Source: Neckera pumila (lineage: Eukaryota; Streptophyta; Bryopsida; Hypnales; Neckeraceae). From it: 64,000 nucleotides of DNA. The stretch lies in the NCBI GenBank assembly GCA_963969595.1, contig OZ018412.1, positions 7,504,501-7,568,500 of the forward strand, given 5' to 3'. Within the stretch, counting starts at the first letter, position 1. The number at the start of each line of letters is the position of its first letter. The translations under genes and the position numbers were made by a program. Shown here one piece after another: positions 24,029-36,260 of the stretch. The notes under the pieces are model-generated. The model searched no databases. It was not told where the DNA came from and worked only from the letters and a program-made list of their open reading frames with translations.

Positions 24029-24252
24029 GAATCTCATGTAATGATACCATTGCATACTTTCCAGCAAATGACATTCAATATGAAACACCCCTAACTTCAA
24101 AAAACAAAAATATAATAGAGCCCTTAGCAATACAGATACTACACATACACCGCAACCACCATAGTAAGATTCCACCCAACCTCGAAGAAGAATTCAAACA
24201 ACAAATCTCCACACACCTCAACAGTCAAAATATACACACAAAAAAGCTAGAA

Positions 24253-24879
24253 ATGACCCCAACAACAACCATTGTAAATCCCTCAAAAACTTGGAATGAA
24301 GTGCCTCTACCAAATAACATACCACACGACCATACCAACACAACTATATACATATCCAATTTAACAAATACAATACTAAAATTTACAATAGACAACTACT
24401 ACACAGATGGATCATATAATCCACCTAAAGAAAATGAAGATGGAACAATAATAGGAGATACAGCAGGCTATAGAATACACAATAAAACAAAAAACATCAA
24501 TATATCAAAAAGACTCCTTGGACTCCAAAACATATTATGAGCAAAATTAACAGCCATTTTAGAAACATTAATCTTAACACAAAATAATGAAGAAAACAAT
24601 CATATCTTTACAAATAGCCTCAACTCACTATATCTAATAAATACTCAACTAAAGCATCCTACACTACAAAATAACCACCCAGACAAACTACTATTAGTAG
24701 AAATTGCTAATATCCTAAAGAAAAGAACCAAACCAATACACCTACACAAAGTCAAATCGCATATAAATACAAATGGCAACAAAGAAGCAGACAAACTAGC
24801 AAAGGCTAGAGCCGAAAATCCTCTTGAAGAAATTGCAACACTATCAAAATGCATATACAAGCCCATATTGGCTACATAG
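24253..24879 (+). pseudogene. LINE RNase H domain, broken
   Basis: The fold's motifs occur in order: YYTDGSY with the first catalytic D at 24406, AKLTAILETL with the glutamate after a stop at 24538-24540, IFTNSLNSL where the second catalytic aspartate is replaced by N, and VKSHINTNGNKEADKLA with the histidine and last D. RNase H removes RNA from the hybrid during LINE replication. The stop and the D-to-N change both argue that this copy is dead. Confidence 0.85.
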
Positions 24880-25038
24880 AGCCAAATCCCAAAATCCAAA
24901 CAATCCCTGGAAAGATCTCATACGCAACCTCAAAAAATACCTAGATGAAGAGGAGTACATTCATTCTTGAGAACACTTGAGAAAAGAGCTTGCAAAGTCA
25001 AAGAGGCTGTGATTTTCATATCAGAGGCTACTTCATTG

Positions 25039-25686
25039 TTAACCTTTAAAGGTCAAAGACTATGTTTTCACCAAAACCGTTTCAAAACTACCTTTCCTAG
25101 TACAAATACCAAATTTTAGAATAAAATCATTTTTGGACACATGTAACCGTAGGATCTTGTAGTACCCTAGTTTGCAAAGTTGTGAGAAAAATTTCAAAAA
25201 TTCCCACCACGTTAATTGCAAGATAATAACGTTTGAATTGGCAGAAATCCTTTTTTTGTACCTGCAAAAATTTGGGCACCTGCACTTCACAAGGTCACAT
25301 TTGCATGAAATTTTTTCCAAAATGGTGGTTACTCTTTGGATTCATTCTTCACAACAAGTTGGCTACATGCTTAAAAATTTCAGATCATTTGGAGTTGCAC
25401 AACATATAGGAAACAAATAGTAAGTAGAAAAAAATAGAGAATGATTCAAAATACAAAATTGTTAAGAATTTAGATATGGAATTGAAAAATGCCAATCCCA
25501 ATGGTTGTAGTGTTTTAATAAACAATCTAAATTCTATGTTTTTATTTTGTTCCAAAAATATTAAAAATTGAGTTAAATAAAGGACTTCAAAGTTTATTTT
25601 AGAGTAACAATTCCATAACTACCCTCAAACTAAGAATCCTCATAGCTTTCTTCTCATTAATCAAAATAAAATAATTCAAAGCTTCC

Positions 25687-25741
<55 letters not shown>

Positions 25742-26010
25742 CCAATTTTCAATATTTTATTTTTCTTAAAAATGATTTTTAAGAATTTTTTTGAGCTAAA
25801 CGGGCTAACCACTGACAATGAAAATTACATATCATGCAATAATTTTTTAACTATGTAGTCAAAAGTGATGAAAATTATTGAGCCTTAAAGCTACTCCTTG
25901 GGCACATCTTGTATGAAAATTTCAAAGAGAAAAAATAAAATTTTGTTTATAGTGAATTGCTCAAAATTGCTATGTTGTTAGAAAATGGTGTTTGGTCCTT
26001 TAGGGGTTAA
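25039..26010 (-). mobile_element. TTAA-flanked TIR element, copy D (complete ends)
   Basis: It runs from TTAACCTTTAAAGGTC to GGTCCTTTAGGGGTTAA, 972 bp with both TTAA tetramers (25039-25042 and 26007-26010). Beyond them the flanks (CATTG and AGGAG) share no further repeat, so TTAA itself looks like the target duplication. It contains a 46-base TA microsatellite (about 25690-25736). Non-coding, though an 82- and an 86-codon frame cross it. Confidence 0.8.
25690..25736. repeat. (TA)n microsatellite
   Basis: About 23 TA units inside TTAA-family copy D. No other copy here has a TA run at that position. Confidence 0.9.
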
Positions 26011-26214
26011 AGGAGCAATGTGAACTGTAACAAATAAGACTATTTAAAAAAATGTTTTTTAAACTTCATTAATCACTCGTTATTTAACTAATTAATTATT
26101 AATAATCATATGAATACTATATTAATTATAAATTAAATAATCAACTAATGTAATGAATATAACTTTATATAATATAGTAATTTTAACCTATAAAAGACAA
26201 TTGTTTGTTGAATG

Positions 26215-26775
26215 GACAATTGATAATTTGGATAGGTTCTTATAAAGTCAATTTTGGTCCAATGTTTGCGAAATTTTGACACAAGATTTGTATGTGTACC
26301 CCCTTGCTAAAAATCTAAATTTTTTTCTAATAGGGTGCCCGGATCAAAAGCTATGCTGCCTTCTATTTTTTAGAAGCTTAGGCAGTGTGGGTATATTTTG
26401 GAAATCTTTTGCAAAAAAGCTCATCAACTTTTGAAATTTGCCATGCATGTAACTTATATGATACAAGATGCAAATGTAAAAACAATAAGCACATTTAGTG
26501 TAAAAATCTCACTCTAGGAGGAGTTAAAGTCTGTTGGCACTGTTGGACCAAGGCTGAAAAAAAACTTTTTCTTTTAACTTCAAACATTAGAATCTTTCAA
26601 TCCATGCAGTCAAAGCTTCTGAAAAATTTTCCATACATTCCAATAGTAGTCTGGTGCAAATTTGTATGGTTGAAGTTCAAAAAAGCCATTTTTTTTCATT
26701 TTTTTTTCACTTTCCTAAAAAGTGGCAGTTTTTCACAAATTTGCCCAAAATATGCTTCTAGGCTTTAGAGGTTAA
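26215..26775 (+). mobile_element. TTAA-flanked TIR element, copy E (divergent, 5' truncated)
   Basis: It shares the phrases CCCGGATCAAAAGCTATGC and ATATTTTGG-type blocks with the family and ends CTTCTAGGCTTTAGAGGTTAA at 26775. The left end is not preserved. It seems to be a separate subfamily. Confidence 0.55.
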
Positions 26776-27190
26776 TCTTGATAAACTTTATATAATTTTT
26801 AATAATATTTTATATAAAATATGGTTATTTGTTAGTAGTAATATAATGTAATATGTCTAAATATATACATTAATAATTCATAGTAATAACATATAATTAG
26901 TTATAATGATATATTAATAATAGTTTATAAATATGGTTATTTGTATAGTGATGAATCAAAATAGTTTCTACAAGAGTTGAACTAAATTATTTAGGAACTA
27001 TTAAGGAAGGCAATAGAATTAGCCAATAGAATGAAGAAGTGGAACACAAAATGTGTAATTTTAAACGATAGAAATATGTTCAGGAAGTTTGTCTATTGGT
27101 ACAGTTCCATAATAGGCTTTTCCTTTTTAGCTTAGGATTAAAGCATAGAAGCTAGAGATCGGATTGGCGGTAAACTTGTCGATTTGTTGT
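26776..27190. other. Intergenic, no gene seen
   Basis: Very AT-rich, with many TAATA and ATTAT words. No gene or element was recognised. Confidence 0.4.
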
Positions 27191-27194
27191 TTGC

Positions 27195-27487
27195 ATCATT
27201 GTAGCTTAGCCTGCTGCTGGGTATGCAAGTTGATACATTCATTCAAAGCATTACTATTTCTTGTCCCTTCTAGATTGATTATCTTTGCCATGACATTAGT
27301 GTGCACATTCTTCATCACATTTCTTCGAGGGTCCCCAGCTATAACCTCTAGAAAGCATATGCTTCTCTACAACAAAACCGGGACAAGCATATGAACAAAG
27401 CTCAATTTGGGATTCCTCTAATGACCACCATAGTGACACAATGCAATCTATTTGACAATAAGCTTCTGCCAGAGTTCCGCAACACAA
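27195..27487 (-). CDS. Possible minus-strand exon fragment, unrecognised
   Basis: The sequence is less AT-rich than its flanks and holds two overlapping open minus-strand frames. One (27487 to 27296) is cysteine-rich. The other ends at about 27195 and reads EVIAGDPRRNVMKNVHTN, then a glutamine-rich coil (LHTQQQAKLQ). They may be one exon with a frameshift. I do not know the family. Confidence 0.22.
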
Positions 27488-27605
27488 AGGAATATTTAGA
27501 ATTTCTTTTATTTAACCATTGTCAACATTCAACTAGTTAGGGTGCCGAAATTGCTTGCGAAAACAATGTTATTCACCTTGTAATGTACAATCTGTGCATT
27601 CTAGA

Positions 27606-27911
27606 CACTAAAAGAAAACTGCATTTAACTTGTCAAAAATTGCGTTTTACTTGTCAAATCTACGTTATATTTGACAAAAACTGCGTTGTATTCAACAAAA
27701 AGTGTGGGGTGGATTTTGTTGAGTTCTCCCTTCTTAACGCAAAATTTTGCGTTCCATTGTTTCAACACAAAATTTGACAAGCAAAATGCAAAATTTTGTA
27801 TTAGAATGCAAAATTGTACATTATGAAGGGAGAACTCAACAAAATCCACCCCACACTTTTTGTTGAGTACAATACATTTTTTGACAAATTCAACGCAGTT
27901 TTCTTTTAGTG
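27606..27911. mobile_element. CACTA-type MITE, 306 bp, near-perfect palindrome
   Basis: The ends CACTAAAAGAAAACTGC and GCAGTTTTCTTTTAGTG are exact inverted repeats. Inside, 32-base arms at 27702-27733 and 27825-27856 (GTGTGGGGTGGATTTTGTTG and on) are also exact complements. It is flanked by AGA at 27603-27605 and 27912-27914, a 3-bp target duplication. The apparent ORFs on both strands here are products of the palindrome. Confidence 0.88.
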
Positions 27912-28557
27912 AGAATTTTCCATCTAACAACACTCTATAGTGAGATTATAAATGTAAAGGACCATTTGTTGAAGCATAGTGCACTATCAATAAAAAAACA
28001 ATTCAACACTCTGTATGCAAGGAATGCAACATGTTTTTTCTATTTGTATTTTTTGAGTCTTCTAAATGAATTTAGATCTTCTATGATCTATAGTTGGAAC
28101 CTATTATTGTAATTAACAACTTGCATCTTGACTCCAAACATAGCAGCATGCTTTTTATTCTTAACATAATTTATGGCAATGCAAAAAAATTGTAGGACAC
28201 ATATGAATTGGACTTCATTTTGGAAATTTGATTCCACTTGAAATTCAAAATTACAAAAACATATTTTCTACAAAAGGTGCTTTCAAACATATCTTAAAAC
28301 TAGGATGGTTGCTGCAGCATCTAATGCCAAAATCAACCCCCCACCATCACTGATGAAATGCAGTTGCACTACAAACTGGTAGTATATTCTACAATAATTG
28401 TTCAATGCCAACTAAAACATTAATCCAAATGTAAATCTTGTTGTTGTACTATGCATAGACCATTTTAAATCTTCCATTTGTTAGCAATGCAGTGCCGATC
28501 TCTGTTGTGGCCTCATACATGTGGTACAAATCCACTCGAAGACTAAATTGTAGAAAT

Positions 28558-28835
28558 TGATATACTTCTTGAATCACTCGTCATCAATGATGATGATGAG
28601 TTTCTTAATCCAAGCAAATCATTCATCATTGCTAATATACAAGGAAGAAAACCACCTTGCACCTACAAATCAGAAAATATTGTCTATTGCGCCATCATTT
28701 TTAATCTTGATCATGCACGTAGACTACAAGAAGCAAAAAACAGAGCATACCTATTGTTTGAAGCTTGCAAATTCTTCATGACCTGTGCCAATGAGAAACT
28801 TAAACATTCAAAGAGGAATGCCATCTTGTCCCTGC
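28558..28835 (-). CDS. Two possible minus-strand exons, unrecognised
   Basis: After CTGCAG (about 28836) the minus strand reads DKMAFLFECLSFSLAQVMKN and LQASNN to a GTATGC donor near 28750. After TTTGTAG near 28660 it reads VQGGFLPCILAMMNDLLGLR, then a serine run, to a TAG at about 28558. The splice phase between them does not match simply, so the pair may not belong to one transcript. No domain recognised. Confidence 0.22.
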
Positions 28836-28929
28836 AGTATAGACGTGAGGGCTTGCATCAACAAAGTATCGGCTTAAATATTTGTATAAATTTAAAATGA
28901 TGACCTCTTTTTTAGGCATATCAAAGAAA

Positions 28930-30955
28930 GCTGTAATGTAGATTTGTCTACTCAACAAAATCCCAAGACAATAAATATAGGGGGGGAATTCCTCTAGGAA
29001 AGGTCAATAAGTCTAATGTTTTGTGACTAAAGTCATTTGTTTTGTATTGTGGGTACTCATTTACTTGTATTCTAAGCTTATTGAAGGGTGTAATTAAATA
29101 AACCACACTTAATGTCAATTGGCTCAGTCCAACCCCAATGTTTATGTATAATAGACTCAAATGTATGCAGTCCTAGTCATGTATAGTATGACTGGTTCGT
29201 GTCAAATATTCTTGTCAAATCCTCAGGTTTTGTCAGTTTCTCTTGGACAATGCATGCACTATCAACTTAATCATATGGCCAATTTGTATATTTGAATTAC
29301 AAATAAATTTTTAGGTACAAATTCCTTTATTATCTTTCCTCTTTTTGTTCCCTCATATCTAGGCAGTATTCTAGTTACTAGCCTAATTCCAATTTAACAT
29401 GCAAATATCAAACCAGTATTTCTATCCAATTTCACTGTATGCAAAGTATGAAGAGTTAGAATTTGTTCCTGGTTTATTTGTTTACATTCTTGGCGTCAGC
29501 CACTTAGCTTTAGCTTTACCACATTAATTTGTCAGTGGCTTGGAGTAGCTTGTATGAAATAAATTAAACCAAGGACACACACACAAGTATCCAGTTGACT
29601 TCTACTACTGGACCTATGTCTGTGATGACGCTAACTGGACGCTACTACTGGGTTCGGACCTCAAGCTTCAGTTCCAGTCGTCAGTGACAACAGACTTACT
29701 ATTAGATTGGTTTTGCAGAACACTAGGCAGTACCAACACCTAGTCTTCTATCCAACGCCATATTAATTCACATTGAACTATGGGGCTTAGGCAATTTATC
29801 TGAACTTATTTGTTTAAATTCTATCAATGCAAACTAATTGACTTACTTCAAGTGACTTCCAAGAAGAACACAAAGAATCCTTCAAATAGTTAGATACAAA
29901 TTACTCAAAATAACAAGACATGCAATCCCAACACCCGATGCAGACAACTAGTGATTCCAGCAATTTGATGTTGCAATAGATGCGGCCTTATATCATACTT
30001 GAATAAATTGACCTACCCTCACATACATAATCCAAAAAATTCCCAGAGTATCACTTAGTCGACTGGATCAACAACTTAACATTCTATCTTATTCAGTTTG
30101 TTTTACTTTGGAACTATTGGACACTTATACACTGGTTGAACTTCCAATTTCCATTAAGGAAGAATCCTGACTATAAATTTTAATACTAGAATAATTCTCA
30201 TTTTAAACAACTAATGCAAACTGTAGACAAATTGCTCACCTTCACTGCTGCACACTTTTACACGTTAATTGGACAATACAAATAGTTCATAACACTATGA
30301 AGTCCACGCAGTTCACCATACTGACATCCATTTGACAATTTAAATCTCACAGTTTCAACACACAATTTGAACTGATCAATTGTTTAGTCAAGACCTCATC
30401 ACACGATAACACCCTAGCAATTCGTTACACACAGTTTCTAATTGACTGCTCAGGCAAATTAGCAAGACAGCAACACAAGTTCTTGCAGTCAAATTTGTCT
30501 ATCAATATTCCAACAATGGTGAACACATACAAATGCAACAAATGCTAACACATTGGAACATATAAATTCTAATGTTGCACAATTTGACCACACTGGCCAT
30601 TTGCAAATTCAACAAACAATAACAACTCACAAGTCGAATTGCTAATTAACAAATATTTTCAATCGAACACAAAGGTTCGGCATTCATTCTCGAATTCACT
30701 TACACCCACAACATTTTGAGATCACATAAACTCAAACAATTAGTCAATTTACAGTTTTTGTTAGCCAAATGATCCTGCCCAAGTCGGAGTGCGCAGCAAC
30801 TTGACCACCAAAAATAAAAAATGATTATTGGACTCACACTGTCCACTTGACAAAATTCCAAGAACAACTTCTCTCACCATAGCACACAATTCACTTGGCA
30901 ATTTGATTCATAAGATTAATTGACTCAATTGATTCAGAAATTGCACTCAAGGCTT
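28930..30955. other. Intergenic, no gene seen
   Basis: About 2 kb in which CAATTTGAC-like words are frequent. It might be intron or decayed repeat. No coding signal. Confidence 0.4.
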
Positions 30956-30957
30956 TT

Positions 30958-31094
<137 letters not shown>

Positions 31095-31654
31095 CAAGGA
31101 ACTTCACCACTTGTGAATTCCTTACAAACAAGTCACACTTACTCACCAACTGTGAGTTACAAAGACAATGACAATTTAACATATAGTATATATTACTTTG
31201 ACAAATTGTACAGCTTGAGAGTTTTAAAACTAAGCACCGGCTCTTCTTCACGCTAGAGAGAGAGAAAAAAAGAAAACTAGACATTTGAACTTATAGTCCT
31301 CAAAAGACATCTTGAAGGGTGGCATCTATTCACATTGAAATACACGCCTGTCTACTTGACCACATTCATATCCTAGACTATTAGCCCATTCATATCTATC
31401 TTCATGTCTTTTAGACTTCTATCTAGGATTTTTAGCTATTTGACATACTACATTGGGAAATTGTCTACTTGTTTACTCTATTTACACTCACAAAGACAAA
31501 TAGACAGAAAAGTTTGAAAAATATAGAACTACAAAAGCACATCACTTATGTGTGCACCTAGAAAATTAATAAAATGTCAAAAAAAGATCAAATGCAATCA
31601 TAAGACATGAGCAACAAGACTTACAACCAAACTAAGAAAGATAAGTAGCATAAC

Positions 31655-32545
31655 AAATGATGATTGCATTACAAGCAAAGCAAATATGATGCACTTCAAG
31701 ACATATCTTGCGTTCAATCTTTACGTTTTTTCCTTTTGGTTCCTCAATTGCCTCGTTCTCAAGCCCCTAGGATGATACAACAATTAACTAACAGTTAACA
31801 ACAGTGGAAAAGAAAATAACATACTCATGGAACATTCTAAAACAAAGTCTTGCATATTTCTTGCCGATTATATTCAAGCTGTGAACACGATTATGCACAC
31901 ATTTATATAGAAGCAAGCAGTGGTGCGGGATAAACATCATTGAATATGTATGCCAATTATGCAGTCCATATTGAATAACATATGACCAATCTAATCAAAA
32001 CTCCGCACTTGTTATTTAGAGATCCATGTACCTTTTTTGAAGGAATTGCATACTTTCCAGACAATATTCCATGTGCTAACTTTGATCTACAAAACGTGGA
32101 AACCATAGAATTGGTCAAAATACTTGTGGTAACAATATGCTCTACATTTAGAGTGTCGCACAATTGCTCAATTGTCAAACTAGTTGTGTGCTTGTGACAT
32201 TCAGTTCCTAGGTGCCGCAAACTGAAGACCGTTGAGCCAAATTCATACCAAAGAACTCTACAACTTCAACCTTGTGAACTCAGAAATTATAAGATTGAAA
32301 CCAACATTAGATTTCTATTCAGTACAATGAAGAAAAAGGAGTAATAAGTCATAAAGCTGCATATGAAGATCCAATGTAGGATCCTTAGGTGCTTGCCTAA
32401 AAGCATCATCCAGCTTCACATTTTTATTTTGTGAGCATGGTTGTTTCTGCTATTGGAAGTTGTCAACAGGACGTGAATTGCAAGCACCTTCACTACCTTT
32501 ACCGTTACTTTTGTAAAATGGACATCCATGATGACAAATTCATTC
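31655..32545 (-). CDS. Likely minus-strand gene or pseudogene, three exon-like blocks, unrecognised
   Basis: Three blocks read as protein on the minus strand. Block 1 (about 32540-32330) gives PFYKSNGKGSEGACNSRPVD, a TAG, then VKLDDAFRQAPKDPTLDLHM and QLYDLLLLFLH. Block 2 (about 32237-32055) follows an acceptor CTTCAG and gives RHLGTECHKHTTSLTIEQLC, DTLNVEHIVTTSILTNSMVS and KLAHGILSGKYAIPSKK, ending at a GTACAT donor. Block 3 (about 31770-31655) follows CCCCTAG and gives GLENEAIEEPKGKNVKIERK, a basic tail, to a TAG or TAA. Exon phases could not be closed and block 1 holds a stop, so it may be decayed. The family is unknown to me. Confidence 0.4.
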
Positions 32546-32559
32546 ATGCACCTCGTTAT

Positions 32560-34440
32560 AACTTCAACAAGTTGAAACTCCTTCTAATTTAAGTAGGTAT
32601 TTTTTCAAATTCAGATTAAGCATGGCAACATTCCTCTGTGTGCTTCTTTCATATTGAATGTATTGATTTACATTTCTTACGAGTGAAATGAATGGAAATG
32701 TATAAATTTAAAATTGTTCATACAATTATGAAATTTAGAATTATGTTTTAGTAGTTAAAAGTTGTGAACTAAGAAGATTTGAATGCTCAGCAATCGCAAT
32801 TGCGAGCCTTAATCAAGTAATACAAATATAAATATGAAAGAAATATAATAAATTGATTTTATTTTCTTTACTTTCTATTTTATTGTTATTTTTTTCATTA
32901 AATTAAATTTCTTTTCTTTTTGCATTATTTTGCTTATGCAATTTTCTTTATTATCCTTTTTTTTTTTATCTTCTCCATTATTTTTCAAATTTTGGTCAGT
33001 CTTTTTAATGAAAACTTCTAATTTGTTTTTTGGCCCTTAGGAGTAGTCATTCATTTATATTGGAATATACTTGTGAAAGTTCTTTGAAATTATAATTTGA
33101 CAGTCTGGTTTAAAATCTCAAGAGGCCTCAAATTGTGCTATTGGTGGTGGACTATACACTGAGCTAATTTTGAAGAGTTGGGTTAGAACAAATGCAATTG
33201 AGGCTAGGTAATATCTACCTTTACATGTTTGGATATTTTTGCTAAAATGATTACATTGTGTTTCATAAGAAAAATTATATTAGCGTATAGAGCAAAATCC
33301 TAGTAAACAAAGTGCTTAACTCTGCATTGAAGTTTGATGGTCTTCTTTGATTGAAAATGATATTTGTCATACCAATACAAAAATTATCTAAATCCGTGGT
33401 TATAGAGGTGGTGGACTGGTGGTTATAGGTCCAAAAATTTACAATAAATAATAAATTTTATGAAAAACTATTATAAGTTATAAATCCTATTTTTGCAATT
33501 TTTTATAAAATTTTTTTTTGAAAAAAACAAATTTTAAATATTTGTTTTAGAGGCTCTAGGCTCACAAGCTCCACTCTTGTAGCTCATAAGCTCGCTGCTC
33601 TAGGCTTGCATGCTAACGTCGTTGATGATGCTTTTAGGCACCCAATGCTTTGGGATGCCCTACCTTAGATGTTGGGCTCCTTCTTGTACCGCTTTTTGAG
33701 CATGATACAATTGTCTTCTTGAAAATTGATGCAAGAAAATAGAAGAGAGGCTCAATAGTCTGCAGAGCATCACACATTGTGACTAAACCATTTAGCGCAC
33801 CTTCCTACCTATGTTCACCTCAAAATAAGATATAATAGACTTGTCTAGTGAAAAAACCCTCCCCATTGCTAGTCAAGGACTTTTGCTTTCTTAATTGTTT
33901 ATGGTGGCAATAGCAAAAAGAACAAGCATATCAAAATTCAAATAATTCTAGAAATTTCTATGTTTGAGATTGCAATGCTTCTCTTGGCACATTTAGATCT
34001 AAATAAGGTTGTAGAATCAATTATATAAGGTCCAAAGTTTGGTAGTTTGTCCCCTAGTCCAATATATGTGAAGTGACGTGGTACAAGATCCACAAGGACA
34101 CAGCTAGAGCCGCAATTTTTCCAATTGCAACACTTAAAGTGATGATCAATGATCTACTTTGCGTGTCTTCTATATTTAGACGTCTAATATTTTCTATTAT
34201 AATCCCTTTTAGAAGCTATATTTGAGCAACTGAAAACAACAACACTGTGACACACTCATACAACTCCTTTGCAATCCTCCAATCCTATAATTTGGAATAA
34301 TAGTTTCACAGTTTCTCTCTTGTTGGACAAATGCAAGAGGAAAACGTGTGGGTACAATGAGTTTGTACAATGAGCTTGTTAAAGAGCATTGGATTTAATG
34401 CTCATAGCTTCCTTAGCATGGCATAATTTTTCCCTTAAAG
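32560..34440. other. Intergenic, no gene seen
   Basis: AT-rich DNA without a supported gene. A run of AGCTC and GGCTC words near 33545-33605 is locally repetitive. Confidence 0.4.
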
Positions 34441-34955
34441 GTTGCCTAATCACCTAAAGATCCATTGTCCCCTCAAGGGACAAATGGATTTTGGATAGGC
34501 TCCTATTCTCTCAATTTTCATTATGATTTTTTGAAACTTCTTTTGAAGATAGAAAAACACGTCAGCTTTTTGCGAATATAATTTTATTTTAACCGGTGAT
34601 TCCAAGCAAAAGTTATGCCACCTTAAGCTCTAAACCAAGTTAGTTGGCAATACCAAAAAAATCATAAAAAGTCAAATGAAATTTTCAAAACTTTACTTCT
34701 CATAAAAATTGCTCTTGTCTACAAAGAAGGATTTGATTCATTCTATTTGAACTGATGATGAGAAAATTATGGACAATCTCGTTTTTTGGGCAATCTAAGC
34801 ATCTTTTTGAAAAAAATAGCTTATAAGAATTATTTTTGAATGCAATTTTTGTAATTTTTCAAAAATAATTATTTGATAGGATTAAATTCACAAGCTAGAA
34901 TAATCTCACTGTCTATTGGAATTATTGTAATTCAATTCCATCTTATAGCTATTAA

Positions 34956-35666
34956 GAATGATTGCAAGAAATGCTTCACATTTTTGGCTCAAAAACATAG
35001 TTTGGCCATAGGACTAGCAATACTATGCAGTACTATGTTTTTTGCAGCGTCCCTACAGATCTCAACCTTGATTCAAGACATTTGCAGATCTCAACCGTCA
35101 ATTCAGTACTATGCAATACTATAGACTGCTACAAAGTACTACAGAAGCCAATGGGAACAAAAAATAGCAAAAAAGGGGTCTAAAAACTAAAACCAAAAAC
35201 ATCCATTTTGGTAGAAAAGATTGTGCTCACATTGCATCAAAAAATTAATATAGGAAGTCTTTTCCTTCTTTGTAACCTTTGCACAAAGGGAGGTCACTTT
35301 GACCCATGTGGGCAACTAACATGTTGCTATTTTTATAAAAATTCATCAACAATCCTTGTAATGTTAGTAGACCTCCAACATGTCCAATTTGTGGCTTCAA
35401 ATTCAAATATTTGGGCCAAAAATAGGACTAATCCCCCCCCCCCCCCCCCCCCCCCCCCCCAAATGGCCAAAGTAGACACCCAATAGGGGGCAGTTTAAAA
35501 ATAATAAACTAGTTTTAAAAAATCACTCTATATTTGCAACTATTATATGTACCTTTTTTCCAAATTTCACACCATATGGACAAATGATGCAAACGTTATG
35601 AGCAAAAAACCACCCATCTAAAGGCAAGCAGACAAAAAATAGGACAAGTGTTTCTTGCAATCATCC
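34956..35666. mobile_element. Inverted-repeat DNA element (GATTGCA family), copy 2
   Basis: The ends are GAATGATTGCAAGAAA and the complement of GGATGATTGCAAGAAACAC, flanked by TTAA at 34952-34955 and 35667-35670. Ends and inner words (CACTTGT, CTATTTTTTG, a TTTTTTGCTCATAAC-like block) match copy 1 at 3576-4783. The interior includes a 28-base C run (35433-35460) and no gene. Confidence 0.7.
35433..35460 (+). repeat. Poly-C run of 28 bases
   Basis: A homopolymer inside the element at 34956-35666. The 92-codon frame that spans it (35208-35486) is not supported otherwise. Confidence 0.9.
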
Positions 35667-35887
35667 TTAATAATTTTGTTTTTCATTCAATTTTGGACCT
35701 GCTTCTATATAGTAATTTTCGAAAGATGAAAATCATGTTTGTTTGTTTTTTAGTTTTAAAAAGAATAAAAATCTCCTAGAGTTCCACCTCAATTCTTCAA
35801 CATGAAATCTTAAAAATTCAAAATATGTAGTGCAAAGATTTTAAGCTATGAAGATTCAAAGTTTTAAAATCTACACATTCAAGCAAG

Positions 35888-36104
35888 CACTATAAGAAAC
35901 CTAAGTTTTAGTTGACAAGCCCTGATTTTTCTTGACGGATTTTAGTGGATGTCCAATGCAAAAAACCCATGTTTTTATGTCACCATTGATGTTACATTGG
36001 ACGTTGTTGTTGACAAAACACATGGATTTGTTGCATAGGATGTCTACTAAAATTTGTCAAGAAAAATCAAGGCTCGTCACCTAAAATGCAAGTTTTTTAC
36101 AGTG
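35888..36104. mobile_element. CACTA-type MITE, 217 bp
   Basis: The left end is CACTATAAGAAACCTAAG and the right end is CAAGTTTTTTACAGTG. Flanking AAG triplets sit at 35885-35887 and 36105-36107. The arms stay complementary for about 60 bp (for example GATTTTTCTTGACGGATTTT and its partner). It has the same length as the MITE at 21201-21417 and similar internal words (GACATCYA, CCAATGCAA), so the two are one family. Confidence 0.88.
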
Positions 36105-36260
36105 AAGGTGTAAAAGAACTGTTTTTTTTCACTTCAAACACAAGTATCTTGCGATTTATGTAATCAAAGTTTTTGAAATTTCTTCTACATATTCTTATGG
36201 TGTAACTCTTGTGCATCCCAAAAAATAATTTCTAAAGTATTTTGCTCTTTGTAATAAAAA

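Larger units (their letters stand above)
18960..24985 (+). mobile_element. Decayed LINE (non-LTR retrotransposon)
   Basis: The plus strand switches abruptly to very A-rich, C-containing sequence for about 6 kb, in contrast to the T-rich surroundings. In order it encodes the C-terminal part of an AP-type endonuclease, a reverse transcriptase and an RNase H, all in pieces with frameshifts and stops. It is interrupted by a CACTA-type MITE (21201-21417) and another DNA element (23677-24028). The 5' part of the endonuclease, with the first catalytic residues, was not found, so the copy is 5'-truncated or decayed. The exact ends and target duplication could not be fixed. The layout matches plant L1-type elements that carry RNase H. 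Confidence 0.9.
34446..36260 (+). mobile_element. TTAA-flanked TIR element, copy F, with two nested insertions
   Basis: It starts CTAATCACCTAAAGATCCATTG (TTAA changed to CTAA) and follows the family through CAAGGGACAAATGG, AACCGGTGATTCCAAGCAAA and AATTCCATCTTATAGC. It is then broken by an element at 34956-35666, resumes, is broken again by a CACTA-type MITE at 35888-36104, and resumes with CAAGTATCTTGCGATTTATG until it fades near 36260. Without the insertions it would be close to the 0.9-kb family length. Confidence 0.7.

Noticed and set aside
27583..27933. Overlapping ORFs on both strands with the same peptide (KKCGVDFVEFSL)
   Set aside because: They arise from the palindrome of a MITE.
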